Part shown: positions 36,885 through 46,195 of the stretch, piece after piece
How positions within the stretch are numbered: position 1 is the first letter of the stretch
Layout of the letters: each line of letters starts with the position of its first letter
Source: Hyphomonas atlantica corrig.
GTDB taxonomy: Bacteria; Pseudomonadota; Alphaproteobacteria; Caulobacterales; Hyphomonadaceae
Reading direction: 5' to 3'
Assembly (NCBI RefSeq): GCF_000682715.1
Contig: NZ_AWFH01000061.1
Span: 62,001-126,000 of the forward strand
Length of the DNA: 64,000 nucleotides
Position numbers and translations under genes: made by a program
The notes under the pieces: generated by a model
Databases searched by the model: none
What the model was told of the DNA's origin: nothing
Seen by the model: only the letters and a program-made list of their open reading frames with translations

Positions 36885-38231
36885 ATGACCAAGATTTCCA
36901 GCGTTTCCCTCAGCCTTGCGCTCGCAATAGCGGGGTGTGCGAGCGTCCACGAGTCCACGACATCTTCGTCGGAAGTCATCTTGCCGGGTGCGTATGATAC
37001 AAATGTTCAAACAAGCGAGAATTTGCCGGAACTCGGTCCTTGGTGGACCAATTTTGGGGACGAGGCACTCAATGCACTGGTTACGGCAGCGCTGGATCAG
37101 AACCGATCTCTCGAAGCGGGAATTGCGAATGTTGTGTCCGCTCGCGCCGCTGTCACAGTCGCTGATGCGAAGTCTCTGCCGTCGATTTCGGGTAGTGCCA
37201 GCACCTCTGTGAGCTCAGACGCCGGTCTTGACGAAATTTCGAGAAGCGCCCGTCTCTCGGCGAGCTATGAGCTGGATTTGTTTGGGGAAGTCAAAGCTTC
37301 GCAGGATGCGGCTCGCGCCAGTCTCGAGTCTGCTGAATACTCCCAGCGCGCGCTGGAACTGAGTATTCTGGCCGATCTGGCTACGAACTATTTTGACTTG
37401 CAAGTCGCACGTAAGCAGCTTGAGGTAGCGAAAGAGAACCTCAATATTGCGGAACGCATATTTGATATTGTTGAAGTCCGCTACGAGGCAGGCGAGATCT
37501 CCGGTTTTGATCTGGCCAGTCAGAAGGCGACGTTGGCTAATGCGAGGTCGCAAATCCCACAAATTGAACAGCAAATCCTTTCGATTGAAACCGCTATTGC
37601 TATCCTGGTGGGCGAAACGCCTCAGGGTTTCGAGATCGATAGTGTCGACCTGTATGAGACGAGGCTACCCGTGGCAGATGCCGGGTTGCCCTCTGACCTG
37701 CTTACGCGCCGTCCAGACTTGCTTCAGGCTGAAGCAAACTTGAGAGCAGGGCAGGCTGATGTTGTTGCGGCGAGAGCAGCCATGTTGCCCAGCATCGACC
37801 TGGGGGCGGGGGTCAGTACGGTGCTGACGTCCTTGTCAGATCCAACGGCAAGCTTGTCCGCTGCCCTGTCTCAGACGATTTTCTCAGGCGGCTCGCTGAA
37901 GGCGCAGCTTGAAAGCGCGAAAGCACGTCGCGCAGCACTTCTGGCCAATTATGAGCAGGCAATCCTAACTTCACTACGAGAGGTCGATGTGGCCTTGTCC
38001 TCGATCAACACGAGTGCGCTTCGAGAAGAGGAGGTACAAATCGCATTGTCCGCTAGTCGCAATGCGCTTGATTCTGCCGAGCTCAGGTACCGTGTGGGAG
38101 CGGACGACCTGACCAGTCTCTTGTCTGCGCAGCAATCTTACTACGCCTCAACTCAAGATGCGCTGGAAGCGCGTCGAGATCGTCTGGCAGCTTCTATCGA
38201 TTTGTACGTGGCGCTTGGTGGGAGCTACTAG
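36885..38231 (+). CDS. TolC/NodT-family outer-membrane efflux lipoprotein
   Basis: 448 aa, lipobox IAGC with Cys18. The two outer-membrane-efflux repeats show LRAGQADVVAARAAMLPSIDLGAG and the closing LRYRVGADDLTSLLSAQQSYY. It starts two bases after the macB stop, so it is the dedicated exit channel of the MacAB system. It is a separate gene from the NodT-like channel at 16725-18143 and the two are only moderately alike by eye. The 3' end is followed by the inverted, truncated hydrolase. Confidence 0.9.
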   Translation: MTKISSVSLSLALAIAGCASVHESTTSSSEVILPGAYDTNVQTSENLPELGPWWTNFGDEALNALVTAALDQNRSLEAGIANVVSARAAVTVADAKSLPSISGSASTSVSSDAGLDEISRSARLSASYELDLFGEVKASQDAARASLESAEYSQRALELSILADLATNYFDLQVARKQLEVAKENLNIAERIFDIVEVRYEAGEISGFDLASQKATLANARSQIPQIEQQILSIETAIAILVGETPQGFEIDSVDLYETRLPVADAGLPSDLLTRRPDLLQAEANLRAGQADVVAARAAMLPSIDLGAGVSTVLTSLSDPTASLSAALSQTIFSGGSLKAQLESAKARRAALLANYEQAILTSLREVDVALSSINTSALREEEVQIALSASRNALDSAELRYRVGADDLTSLLSAQQSYYASTQDALEARRDRLAASIDLYVALGGSY

Positions 38232-38242
38232 GTGGAGTGAGT

Positions 38243-38767
38243 CTATAGATTGGAGAGCACCAATTGTGCTGACTCTTCCGGCCACACATCCATGAAATTA
38301 TAGCCCCATTCAGGCAATTCAATTATCTTCCCGTTCCTCAGCATTGGGGCGGCTCTGCGTGTGCATTCAGTCAAATCGTCGTTGGGATTTAGAATGGTAA
38401 TTCTGTGCGGGAGAGTCTGAAGGGCGTGCTCTTCCTCTTTCCACCAGGCGAATGCAGCGTGATGGCCCCATTCGTATGCTTCCCCGCCCAAGAGATTCAT
38501 GGCGAATGAGCGCGCCATCATTTCCATAGTCGCGCCAGGACCACGGCGCTCTACGATGCGTTCCCACATGGTGCTGAAACGGGTGCCTGCATCATCCAGC
38601 GGAACGGGCTGGAAATAGTCGTTGAACATTTTGTGTTCATCTGGGGTCAGAATAGTCGCTGAGATCATGACAAGGCTTCCGACACGCTCTGGCTGCGCCA
38701 TCGTCATCGCCGAGATCACTTTAGAGCCGGTGTGGTTTCCGAATAGATAAATTTTGGGGCAGGCCAA
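38243..38767 (-). pseudogene. Alpha/beta hydrolase, N-terminally truncated
   Basis: The frame encodes the C-terminal ~175 residues of an alpha/beta hydrolase: nucleophile-elbow-like LFGNHTGSKV, then a lid region and a terminal region with NPNDDLTECTRRAAP. The first ~100 residues (beta strands 1-4 and oxyanion loop) are missing; an in-frame stop lies three codons before the TTG that would have to start it. The elbow has His where Ser is usual, as in some hydrolase subfamilies. It lies downstream of the intact GntR gene on the same strand and was probably part of its catabolic set. Read as a remnant. Confidence 0.6.
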
Positions 38768-38827
38768 TCCTGGTCAAGTGGATTTGACCGGACAAATGTG
38801 CGTCATCTTCGGCAGGGAAGGCGTGAC

Positions 38828-39616
38828 TTACTCAGCGGTCCAGTCTGCATTCTTCTCACGCGTGAGGCGCATTTCGTATTGGAAACGGTCCGCCCGATAG
38901 GTGGCGGTAATGTCCTGAATGGGGCGGCCGGTCTCATCCTGCATGATGCGGTGAATTCTCAACAGCGGAGATCCAGTTGTGACACCAAGAACTGCCGCAA
39001 CCGCAGGCTCAGCGGGGACTGCCGTGATTGTTTGTGTGGCTTCACAGGGGCGGTGCCCAGCCTTCTCCAGGAGTGCGATCAAGCTCGCTGTTGCCAAATC
39101 GTCCTCGGTGTAGGTCTCGGCAATGTCTTCTGGAACGTAGGTTACCAGATAAGAGAATGGCTCTTCAGCAAGCCGGCGCAGTCGCACAATTCGCTGAACG
39201 CTGGCGCCGCGCCCCAGCTTCAAGGCTTCTGCTATGGCCGGGCTCGGGCTGACGATTTCGGTGTCCAGCAATTGAACCTCTGTTTCGAGACCCATGCGTT
39301 TCAGGCCATCGATCAAGTTCTCAAAACTGCCTTTGACGGTAGGCGTGGACGAGTCATACGTGACCACGGTGCCGCGGCCTCGATAGCGGCGCACCAGGCC
39401 CGCAATAGCAAGCTCATTGAAGGCGCGCTTTACGGTGATGCGTGAAACTCCAAGGCGTTGAACAAGCTCTTGTTCAGCGGGCAGGCGAGACTGCGGTGCG
39501 ACTTCACCCGATACGATTGCGTGTCGGATCTTGGAGTAGATCTGCTGGTAAAGCGGTACGCTGGAGTTCTCATCCAGGTCTTTCGCCGATAGAGCCAATT
39601 GCGCGTCTTCTCTCAT
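38828..39616 (-). CDS. GntR-family (HutC/UTRA) regulator
   Basis: 262 aa from the ATG at 39616 (MREDAQLALSAKDLDENSS), preceded by GGGAT; an ATG at 39676 is also in frame. The winged-helix DNA-binding domain is at about 20-85 (VPLYQQIYSKIRHAIVSGEV, LPAEQELVQRLGVSRITVKRAFNELAIAGLVRR). The C-terminal UTRA effector domain runs from about 100 to 250 (GLETEVQLLDTE, FSYLVTYVPEDI, GSPLLRIHRI). HutC-type regulators usually respond to a metabolite of the pathway they control. Here both flanking enzyme genes are broken, so the regulator may be a relic without targets. A GGTATACC palindrome lies between it and the nitrilase remnant. Confidence 0.88.
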   Translation of the reverse strand: MREDAQLALSAKDLDENSSVPLYQQIYSKIRHAIVSGEVAPQSRLPAEQELVQRLGVSRITVKRAFNELAIAGLVRRYRGRGTVVTYDSSTPTVKGSFENLIDGLKRMGLETEVQLLDTEIVSPSPAIAEALKLGRGASVQRIVRLRRLAEEPFSYLVTYVPEDIAETYTEDDLATASLIALLEKAGHRPCEATQTITAVPAEPAVAAVLGVTTGSPLLRIHRIMQDETGRPIQDITATYRADRFQYEMRLTREKNADWTAE

Positions 39617-39695
39617 TTTATCCCGTCCACTTTTCCATCGTACCGAGGTTGACTCATTGCACCTCATATCAGACATCGAACGGCAAACCCTAAAA

Positions 39696-39703
39696 GGTAT
39701 ACC
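39696..39703. promoter_or_regulatory. Candidate GntR operator
   Basis: GGTATACC, a perfect 8-bp palindrome 7 bp before the start of the nitrilase remnant and 80 bp before the GntR start. Short palindromes of this form are common GntR-family sites. Inference. Confidence 0.4.
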
Positions 39704-39709
39704 AATCGA

Positions 39710-40258
39710 ATGGCTTATTCTGCTTTAGCGCTCCAGATCGCATGTCACGCCGTCAACAGTCTGACAGCAAGTGATGCACGCAAGTCAATACTCGGAAAAA
39801 TTGATGAAATTTCTGCCAAGATTGCCAACTCAAAATGGTTTCTTGGGGCAGATACCAAACTTGTCGTTTTGCCGGAGTACAGTCTAACCGGGTTTCCGTG
39901 GGGCGAGACTGCACCGGAGTGAATCGCGAAAGCGGCCTTGGCACCTGATGGACCAGAATACGAGGCGCTTGCCAAAGCGGCCGCAGACAATGGCATTTAC
40001 CTCGCAGGGAACCATTATGAGACCGATCCGAGGTTCCCGGATTTGTATTTTCAGGGATGTATCATCTTCTCGCCATTTGGCGAACTCGTACTGAGATACC
40101 GGCGACTCATCTCGATGTTTTCGCCTTCTCCTTTCGATGTCTGGGACAAGTATCTGGAAATGGTCTGCCTCCAGCAAAGTGGTCCGTTATTTGAGTTAGT
40201 GCCGGCTCCGACTGAAGTGCTTGGCTCTGGTGGTCCAGCCTTGGCCCTGGCATCATGA
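39710..40258 (+). pseudogene. Nitrilase-superfamily carbon-nitrogen hydrolase, broken
   Basis: The first 70 codons read as a nitrilase N-terminus with the catalytic Glu in VVLPEYSLTGFPWG, then hit TGA at 39920-39922. The same frame continues beyond the stop with nitrilase-like sequence: LAKAAADNGIYLAGNHYETD, GCIIFSPFGELVLRYRRL, FDVWDKYLE. The usual catalytic Lys region is LRYRRL here. Similarity is lost at about 40200, before the catalytic Cys region, and a stop follows at 40258. So there is both an in-frame stop and a C-terminal deletion. It probably belonged with the GntR gene and the truncated hydrolase in a nitrile, amide or carbamate pathway. Confidence 0.7.
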
Positions 40259-40476
40259 CAAATTTGGCCACCGGCAACGGTATCAAGCTGGTGGAGTGGG
40301 AGACCGGTCTGCTTCTTGGCAAGGACTGGCAATTTACCCTCACTACGGCTGGGATCATCTTGTTCGGCTCGACCGTTCCACTTCTGTTTCTGGGGCGGTA
40401 TCGATATTCCGAGGAAGGTGATTTAGGCGAAGCGCTGACCGAGGCCGAAGAGACCGTTGAGACTGCACACGCCTGA
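40255..40476 (+). pseudogene. C-terminal fragment of a membrane protein
   Basis: 73 codons with one clear helix (FTLTTAGIILFGSTVPLLFLGRY) and an acidic tail (SEEGDLGEALTEAEETVETAHA). It has no ribosome site before the ATG, which overlaps the end of the nitrilase remnant. The form is that of the last helix and cytoplasmic tail of a transporter whose front part was lost in the same deletion. It could instead be a small intact membrane protein, but the context argues against this. Confidence 0.4.
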
Positions 40477-40545
40477 GGAAGCGCTGACTTTCCTCCGCAG
40501 TGCGTGCAATTGACGACGTGTGGACTGTCTCTTTAGGAACAGTTC

Positions 40546-41022
40546 ATGGCCCAACACAGAGACCTTCTCACAGCAATTCGCCAGATCACGCGGGCGATCG
40601 ATCTGAACTCCAAGCGATTGGCGAAGACCACCGGTCTCACGGCGCCGCAATTGCTTGTACTTCAAACTCTGTCGGCAGCCGGGTCGGTCAAGCCGTCAGA
40701 GATTGCCCGGCAGGTTCATCTCTCCCAGGCAACGATCACAACCATTGTGGATCGTCTTGAGGCTGCGGGACTGGTGGCGCGCCAAAAGAACGATACCGAC
40801 CGGCGGACAGTCGATATCGTCATCACTGACGCAGGGCGAGACAGTCTCGAAGATGCGCCGGAAGCGCTTCAGGAAGGGTTCCTCAAGCGCTTCGATTCAC
40901 TGGAGCTGTGGGAGCAGAGCCTGCTCATCTCATCAGTTCAGAGACTGGCGGCGATGATGAATGCCGGAAGTCTCGATGCAGCACCGATTTTGGATGTGGG
41001 CGATCTGCGCCGCGAAGACTGA
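40546..41022 (+). CDS. MarR-family regulator
   Basis: 158 aa. The winged helix is clear: LTAPQLLVLQTLSAAGSVKPSEIARQVHLSQATITTIVDRLEAAGLVARQKNDTDRRTVDIVITDAG, about residues 30-100. Helices at both ends form the dimer. Its stop meets the end of proB on the other strand, and a proline gene set follows beyond. MarR proteins of this size include EctR, which controls compatible-solute genes in halophiles; a link to proline or osmotic control is suggested only by position. It could also have belonged to the decayed region before it. Confidence 0.85.
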   Translation: MAQHRDLLTAIRQITRAIDLNSKRLAKTTGLTAPQLLVLQTLSAAGSVKPSEIARQVHLSQATITTIVDRLEAAGLVARQKNDTDRRTVDIVITDAGRDSLEDAPEALQEGFLKRFDSLELWEQSLLISSVQRLAAMMNAGSLDAAPILDVGDLRRED

Positions 41023-42219
41023 TCAGGTCTCAGCGACTTCAACCATCGTCTCCTGATCCGGCTTGTCCCAGAGCAGGTGGCGATCTTCCAGAACGATCAA
41101 ATTCTCGCGGCTGATAACCGTGCCACCGGTTTGGTAGCCGAGCAGTTCCTTCGGAGAAATTTCCGGGTGTCGGGCGAGGACCATGGTTTCCTCTGAAGAG
41201 AAATTGGTCATTCCGCGTGCGATCTCATCGCCTTTTTCGTCATATACGTGGATGACGTCGCCTTTCAGATACTGGCCCTGAATCGAGATGATGTCCTCAT
41301 GCAGGACGTGCTCGGGGCTGTGCGACAGGCTGTTGGCGAGTTCATCGCGGATAACGATACTGCCCGCGATCTGAAGCCGATCTGTCAGCCAGGTTGCCCA
41401 GGCAGATGCGGGCTTTGTGTGGGCGAGGCATTTCGTATGCGGGCGTTCGTTGAACAACACCGACGATACCGGCGCTTCGTGTTCTCCATTGGCGATCAGG
41501 GTCGTGCAGCCTGCATTCTGGGCCATGTTGGCCGCTTGCATTTTCGTGAGCATGCCACCGCTTCCGAGGCTGCTCGTGCCTTCAGTGACTGCGATGTATT
41601 CGCTGACATCGTGGACTTCCTCGACCAGCTTTGCGCCGGGTTCTTCCGGGTTGCGGTCATAGAGGCCGTCGATGCAGGTCAGGATCACCAGATGGTCGGC
41701 CTGGATCATCTGTGCAACTTTCGCCGCGAGGCGGTCATTGTCTCCGACGCGAATTTCCTCGGTCGTGATCGAGTCGTTCTCGTTCACGATCGGCAGGATT
41801 TCGCCTTGTAGAAGGCGGTGAACCGTATTCTTGGTGTTCAGGAAGCGCTTGCGTTCTTCCATATCCTGCAGAGTTACAAGAACCTGCGCGATATCGAATC
41901 CAAATTCATGGGCGACCTGCTTGTACGCATTCAACAGAAGCGGCATCCCGCATGCGGCGGCGGCCTGCTTGTCGCGCAGACCCGCAGTCTCGGGAGTCTC
42001 GTTCAGCATGTTCAGGCCCAGCGCAACGGCGCCTGAAGAACAAAGAACGACTTCATATCCGTCGTTCCGTAATTTAGTGACGTCTTCTAATAGCCGTTGC
42101 ATGAATGCCCAGCGCGGTGTGAGAAGGTCTGGATTGGCTAGAAGGCTTGATCCGATTTTCACGACGATGCGTTTATTGGAAGACAAATTTGGCTCCGGTA
42201 GTTGCTTAGGGGCGGACAT
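41023..42219 (-). CDS. proB: Glutamate 5-kinase (ProB) with PUA domain
   Basis: First step of proline synthesis, ATP-dependent phosphorylation of glutamate. About 398 aa from the ATG at 42219; an ATG at 42243 is also in frame. The amino-acid kinase domain has RIVVKIGSSLL, VVLCSSGAVALG, IVNENDSIT and VGDNDRLAAKVA, and a C-terminal PUA domain (about 295-385) has GQYLKGDVIHVYDEKGDEIARG. The gene is divergent from proC-proA-putP with about 210 bp between, so the whole pathway from glutamate to proline is encoded here. The enzyme is normally feedback-inhibited by proline; whether this one is cannot be seen. Confidence 0.95.
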   Translation of the reverse strand: MSAPKQLPEPNLSSNKRIVVKIGSSLLANPDLLTPRWAFMQRLLEDVTKLRNDGYEVVLCSSGAVALGLNMLNETPETAGLRDKQAAAACGMPLLLNAYKQVAHEFGFDIAQVLVTLQDMEERKRFLNTKNTVHRLLQGEILPIVNENDSITTEEIRVGDNDRLAAKVAQMIQADHLVILTCIDGLYDRNPEEPGAKLVEEVHDVSEYIAVTEGTSSLGSGGMLTKMQAANMAQNAGCTTLIANGEHEAPVSSVLFNERPHTKCLAHTKPASAWATWLTDRLQIAGSIVIRDELANSLSHSPEHVLHEDIISIQGQYLKGDVIHVYDEKGDEIARGMTNFSSEETMVLARHPEISPKELLGYQTGGTVISRENLIVLEDRHLLWDKPDQETMVEVAET

Positions 42220-42431
42220 AAGTAGGTTTGGGTTACGATGCAAATAATTAGCTTACAAAAGACCTTGAGAGTTTCTTCATAGGGTCGATACCAAGGGTAA
42301 AGACACGACATAATTGGAAATTTGACGATACTGAGGCACGCGGTGGAACCTTGTGCTTCTGTAATGGATTGTTTGAATTCTAAACAAATATCATTATCTG
42401 GCGCACCAAGCGGACAAAGGAATACTAGGGC

Positions 42432-43211
42432 ATGAAAACACTATTGGTCGGATGCGGGAAAATGGGCGGCGCGTTGCTTTCCCAATGGATGCGCGCGACA
42501 GAGGATGAATACACCATCGTCGATCCGTTCCTTGACCAACCAGTAGATGGGGCCCGGCTCTTCAAGGACATTAACGCGCTTGGAGCGGAAAAGTTCGATT
42601 TGCTGATTGTCGCGATCAAACCGCAGATGATCGACGAGATTTTGCCTGCCTACAAAGATGTGCTCGCCGATACCGGCGCGGTGGCCTCCATCGCGGCGGG
42701 ATGTTCGGTTGCACGCCTGCAATCCGCACTACCGGGCTATCCGGTCATTCGCATCATGCCCAATTTGCCATCTGCGATCGGAGCCGGTGTTGCCGGCCTC
42801 TACGCCAGCGGCGATGCCAAGGATGAACACAAATCCGCCGTCGAGACGCTGATGAAGTCCGCCGGGACCGCTGTCTGGGTTGATGATGAAGACCAGATTG
42901 ATCGGGTGACGGCGGTGGCAGGCAGCGGGCCTGGCTATGTATTCGAGTTGGCGCGCGCATATATCGAGGCCGCAAAGGATCTCGGCTTCAGCGAGGATCA
43001 GGCGACAGACCTGGTGCTCGGGACACTTGATGGGTCCATCCGCATGATCCTGCAGACCGGCGACAAGCCGGAAAACCTCCGCAATTCCGTGACCAGCAAG
43101 AACGGTACGACGGAAGCGGGGCTCAAGGCCTTGAATGGTGACGGCAAACTGTCAGACCTGCTGAAGGCTACAACTGAGGCTGCCTACAAGCGCGCAATCG
43201 AGCTGCGCTAG
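42432..43211 (+). CDS. proC: Pyrroline-5-carboxylate reductase (ProC)
   Basis: 259 aa. The last step of proline synthesis, NAD(P)H reduction of pyrroline-5-carboxylate. The nucleotide-binding start is TLLVGCGKMGGALL, then IVAIKPQMIDEIL and the family signature VTAVAGSGPGYVFELARAYIEAAKDLGF, with the C-terminal NSVTSKNGTTEAGLKALN. Length is slightly short but normal. It is followed by proA after 30 bp on the same strand. Confidence 0.95.
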   Translation: MKTLLVGCGKMGGALLSQWMRATEDEYTIVDPFLDQPVDGARLFKDINALGAEKFDLLIVAIKPQMIDEILPAYKDVLADTGAVASIAAGCSVARLQSALPGYPVIRIMPNLPSAIGAGVAGLYASGDAKDEHKSAVETLMKSAGTAVWVDDEDQIDRVTAVAGSGPGYVFELARAYIEAAKDLGFSEDQATDLVLGTLDGSIRMILQTGDKPENLRNSVTSKNGTTEAGLKALNGDGKLSDLLKATTEAAYKRAIELR

Positions 43212-43241
43212 GCACCTGAACACAAGATCGAAGGATACAAA

Positions 43242-44504
43242 GTGACCACACTTGATTCCAAATTGAACGCCTACATTTCCGGCCTCGGCCAAAACGCGAA
43301 GGACGCGGCCAAGGATTTGCTGACTGCGACGACCGAGCAGAAGAATGAAGCCTTGCGCGCGTCTGCCGCGGCGCTGCGCGAGTCGAAGGACGCACTTCTG
43401 GCTGCCAACAAGGCAGACGTTGACAGTGTCGCGGATAGTCGCCCGGAGTCTTTTATTGACCGCCTGCGCCTGAATGATGAGCGCGTGGAGGCGATGGCTT
43501 CTGCGTTGGAGCAGATCGCAGACCTTCCGGATCCTGTTGGGCGACTTCTGTCGACAACCGAGCGCCCAAACGGCCTGACCATTGAGCGCGTAGCCGTGCC
43601 GATTGGCGTGATCGGCATGATCTATGAGTCACGTCCGAACGTTGGCGCGGATGCTAGTGCGCTTTGTCTGAAATCCGGCAACGCGGTCATTCTGCGCGGC
43701 GGATCGGAAAGCAAGCATTCCACGAAAGAGATCGTGGCCTGCATGCAGAAGGGGCTTGAAGCCGCAGGTCTGCCCAAGGCGGCGGTGCAGACTGTCGAGA
43801 CGACAGATCGCAACGCTGTGACCGCTCTGCTTCACGCCGTTGAGTATGTTGATCTCGTCATTCCGCGCGGCGGACGCGGGCTGGTTGAGTTGGTTCGTGA
43901 TGAGGCCAAGGTGCCGACGCTGCTTCACCTGGATGGCAACTGCCACAGCTACATCCATGCAGACGCTGATATAGAGAAGTCGCTGGAAGTCGTCCGCAAT
44001 GCCAAACTGCGGCGCACCGGTGTATGCGGCGCGACGGAAAGCATCGTCGTGGATCGCGCCATTGCTGAGGCAGTGATCCCGCGTCTTGCAGATGTGATGC
44101 AGGGGTGTGAGCTGCGCGGCGATGCCGAGGCCCGCAAGATCGCGCCCGGTCTGGCAGAGGCAACTGACGAAGACTGGTCGACCGAATATCTCGATCCAAT
44201 TGCGTCGGTGAAAGTGGTTGACGGTCTTGATGAAGCCATACGGTTCGTCAGCAAGCACTCGTCAGGTCACACGGACGCGATCCTGACCGAAGACAAAGAG
44301 GCTGCCCGGCGTTTCATGACCAGCATCGACAGCGCAGTCGTCATGCATAACGCCTCGACCCAGTTCTCCGATGGCGGAGAGTTCGGCATGGGGGCGGAGA
44401 TCGGCATTGCCACCGGCAAGATGCATGCGCGCGGGCCGGTCGGCCTGGAGCAATTGACGAGCTTCAAGTATCTGGTTCACGGCAACGGCCAAACGCGCCC
44501 ATAA
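43242..44504 (+). CDS. proA: Glutamate-5-semialdehyde dehydrogenase (ProA)
   Basis: 420 aa. Middle step of proline synthesis, NADPH reduction of glutamyl phosphate. The start is GTG at 43242, preceded by AAGGAT. An aldehyde-dehydrogenase fold with [34 protein letters not shown], the catalytic Cys in [11 protein letters not shown] and [30 protein letters not shown] at the end. Lies between proC and putP. Confidence 0.95.
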   Translation: MTTLDSKLNAYISGLGQNAKDAAKDLLTATTEQKNEALRASAAALRESKDALLAANKADVDSVADSRPESFIDRLRLNDERVEAMASALEQIADLPDPVGRLLSTTERPNGLTIERVAVPIGVIGMIYESRPNVGADASALCLKSGNAVILRGGSESKHSTKEIVACMQKGLEAAGLPKAAVQTVETTDRNAVTALLHAVEYVDLVIPRGGRGLVELVRDEAKVPTLLHLDGNCHSYIHADADIEKSLEVVRNAKLRRTGVCGATESIVVDRAIAEAVIPRLADVMQGCELRGDAEARKIAPGLAEATDEDWSTEYLDPIASVKVVDGLDEAIRFVSKHSSGHTDAILTEDKEAARRFMTSIDSAVVMHNASTQFSDGGEFGMGAEIGIATGKMHARGPVGLEQLTSFKYLVHGNGQTRP

Positions 44505-44519
44505 TGAACCTGCAATGAT

Positions 44520-44544
44520 GCGCGGCCACGGGGGGCGCGCTTTT
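44520..44544 (+). terminator. Weak hairpin plus T-run after proA
   Basis: A GCGCG/CGCGC stem, one mismatch, two more GC pairs and a short loop, followed by TTTT, in the 68-bp gap between proA and putP. It may reduce read-through into the transporter gene. Confidence 0.45.
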
Positions 44545-44572
44545 CCGTATTCACGAGAACAGCGAGAGACAT

Positions 44573-46135
44573 ATGACAATCAGCGTTCCCGAAATGATTT
44601 CGCTTGGGGCCTATTTCGTCCTGATGATGGCTATCGGCCTTTATGCATACAGGGAATCCACAAGCGATGTTTCCGAGTACATGCTGGGGGGACGCAACCT
44701 TCACCCAGCTGTCGGCGCGCTATCTGCGGGCGCCTCGGATATGAGTGGCTGGATGCTCATGGGTCTGCCGGGCGCCATATACGTCAGCGGATTTTCGGCG
44801 GCCTGGATCGCGGTTGGCCTGACCATCGGTGCCTATCTAAATTACCGGTTCGTCGCACCGCGCCTGCGAATCTACACTGAGCTTGCCGACGACTCGATCA
44901 CGATCCCCGACTTTTTCGAGAACCGCTTCCACGATAAAAGCCATGCGTTGCGCACGATCTCTGCGCTGGTCATCATCGTGTTCTTCACGGTTTATACGTC
45001 TTCCGGCATCGTCGCAGGCGGCAAGTTGTTTGAGTCGGCCTTCGGCCTGAACTACCAACTCGGCCTGTTCGTTACTGCTGGCGTTGTGTTGGCCTATACC
45101 GTGATCGGCGGCTTCCTAGCGGTCAGCCTGACCGACTTTGTGCAGGGCTGCATCATGTTCATCGCCTTGATCCTCGTGCCAGTGATCGCCTTCTTCGTGG
45201 TTGGCGGCTGGAGCGGCATGGAGAGCGCGATCATGTCTGCGCCCGCGCACGTCAACCCGGACACCGGAGGCGTTGGGCCTTCGCGCGAGCAATTCTTCGA
45301 CATGTGGCCAGAAAGCATGACTGTGCTCGGGCTCATATCATTGCTTGCCTGGGGGCTCGGCTATTTCGGTCAGCCGCACATCATTGTTCGCTTCATGGCC
45401 ATTCGCTCCCTGAAAGACGTGGCCACCGCGCGTGCGATCGGCATGAGCTGGATGATTGTGACCGTGATCGGCGCTGTCTTTGTAGGGGCGGTCGGCGTGG
45501 CTTATGTGAACCAGCACGACCTTGGCGGACAGCTGACAGACGCTGAGGCAATTTTCATTCTGCTGTCGCAGATCATCTTCCATCCGCTCGTCGCGGGCTT
45601 CTTGCTGGCGGCCATTCTGGCGGCGATCATGAGTACAATTTCCTCCCAGCTTCTGGTGTCGTCCAGCTCAATCACCGAAGACGTTTACAAGACTTTCTTC
45701 CGGCGCGAGGCATCGCAATCAGAACTTGTTCTGATCGGACGCATTGCGACGGTCGCTGTCTGCCTCGTTGCCATTGGTCTGGCCTTTAATCCGAACAGCA
45801 ACATTCTGGATCTGGTCTCGAATGCATGGGCTGGCTTTGGTTCAGCCTTTGGCCCGATCATCCTGCTCAGCCTGTTTTGGCGGGGCCTGACGCGTGATGG
45901 TGCATTGGCCGGCATGATTGTCGGCGCAGTCACAGTCCTTGTCTGGCTCTACGTGCCGTTGCTGCCTTCGGAGAATGGTCCTGTGCCGCTGGAGTCACTC
46001 GTGTACGCGATGATTCCCGGCTTCTTCCTGTCGGGTCTTTCGGCCTGGCTGGTCAGCACGATTGGCCGCTCTGTTAAGCCGAAAGTGGCAGACGGATTTG
46101 ATGTCATGTCCGACACAATGACTCAGGAATCCTGA
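44573..46135 (+). CDS. putP: Sodium/proline symporter (PutP)
   Basis: 520 aa, sodium:solute symporter family with about 13 helices. Diagnostic PutP segments include YMLGGRNLHPAVGALSAGASDMSGWMLMGLPGA in the second and third helices and GLGYFGQPHIIVRFMAIRSL, and SSSSITEDVYKTFFR later. The motifs fit proline transport, unlike the related pantothenate or glucose carriers. Clustering with all three biosynthetic genes suggests use of proline as an osmolyte rather than as food; no putA is present. Confidence 0.92.
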   Translation: MTISVPEMISLGAYFVLMMAIGLYAYRESTSDVSEYMLGGRNLHPAVGALSAGASDMSGWMLMGLPGAIYVSGFSAAWIAVGLTIGAYLNYRFVAPRLRIYTELADDSITIPDFFENRFHDKSHALRTISALVIIVFFTVYTSSGIVAGGKLFESAFGLNYQLGLFVTAGVVLAYTVIGGFLAVSLTDFVQGCIMFIALILVPVIAFFVVGGWSGMESAIMSAPAHVNPDTGGVGPSREQFFDMWPESMTVLGLISLLAWGLGYFGQPHIIVRFMAIRSLKDVATARAIGMSWMIVTVIGAVFVGAVGVAYVNQHDLGGQLTDAEAIFILLSQIIFHPLVAGFLLAAILAAIMSTISSQLLVSSSSITEDVYKTFFRREASQSELVLIGRIATVAVCLVAIGLAFNPNSNILDLVSNAWAGFGSAFGPIILLSLFWRGLTRDGALAGMIVGAVTVLVWLYVPLLPSENGPVPLESLVYAMIPGFFLSGLSAWLVSTIGRSVKPKVADGFDVMSDTMTQES

Positions 46136-46142
46136 TCTTCAG

Positions 46143-46167
46143 CCGCCCCTCGGTAACAGAGGGGCGG
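46143..46167 (+). terminator. Strong hairpin after putP
   Basis: A perfect 9-bp stem CCGCCCCTC / GAGGGGCGG with a 7-nt loop, 7 bp after the putP stop. No T-run follows, so it may be a 3' stabilising element or a terminator of atypical type. Confidence 0.6.
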
Positions 46168-46195
46168 TGACACATCCCGTCACAGGCGTTATGAA

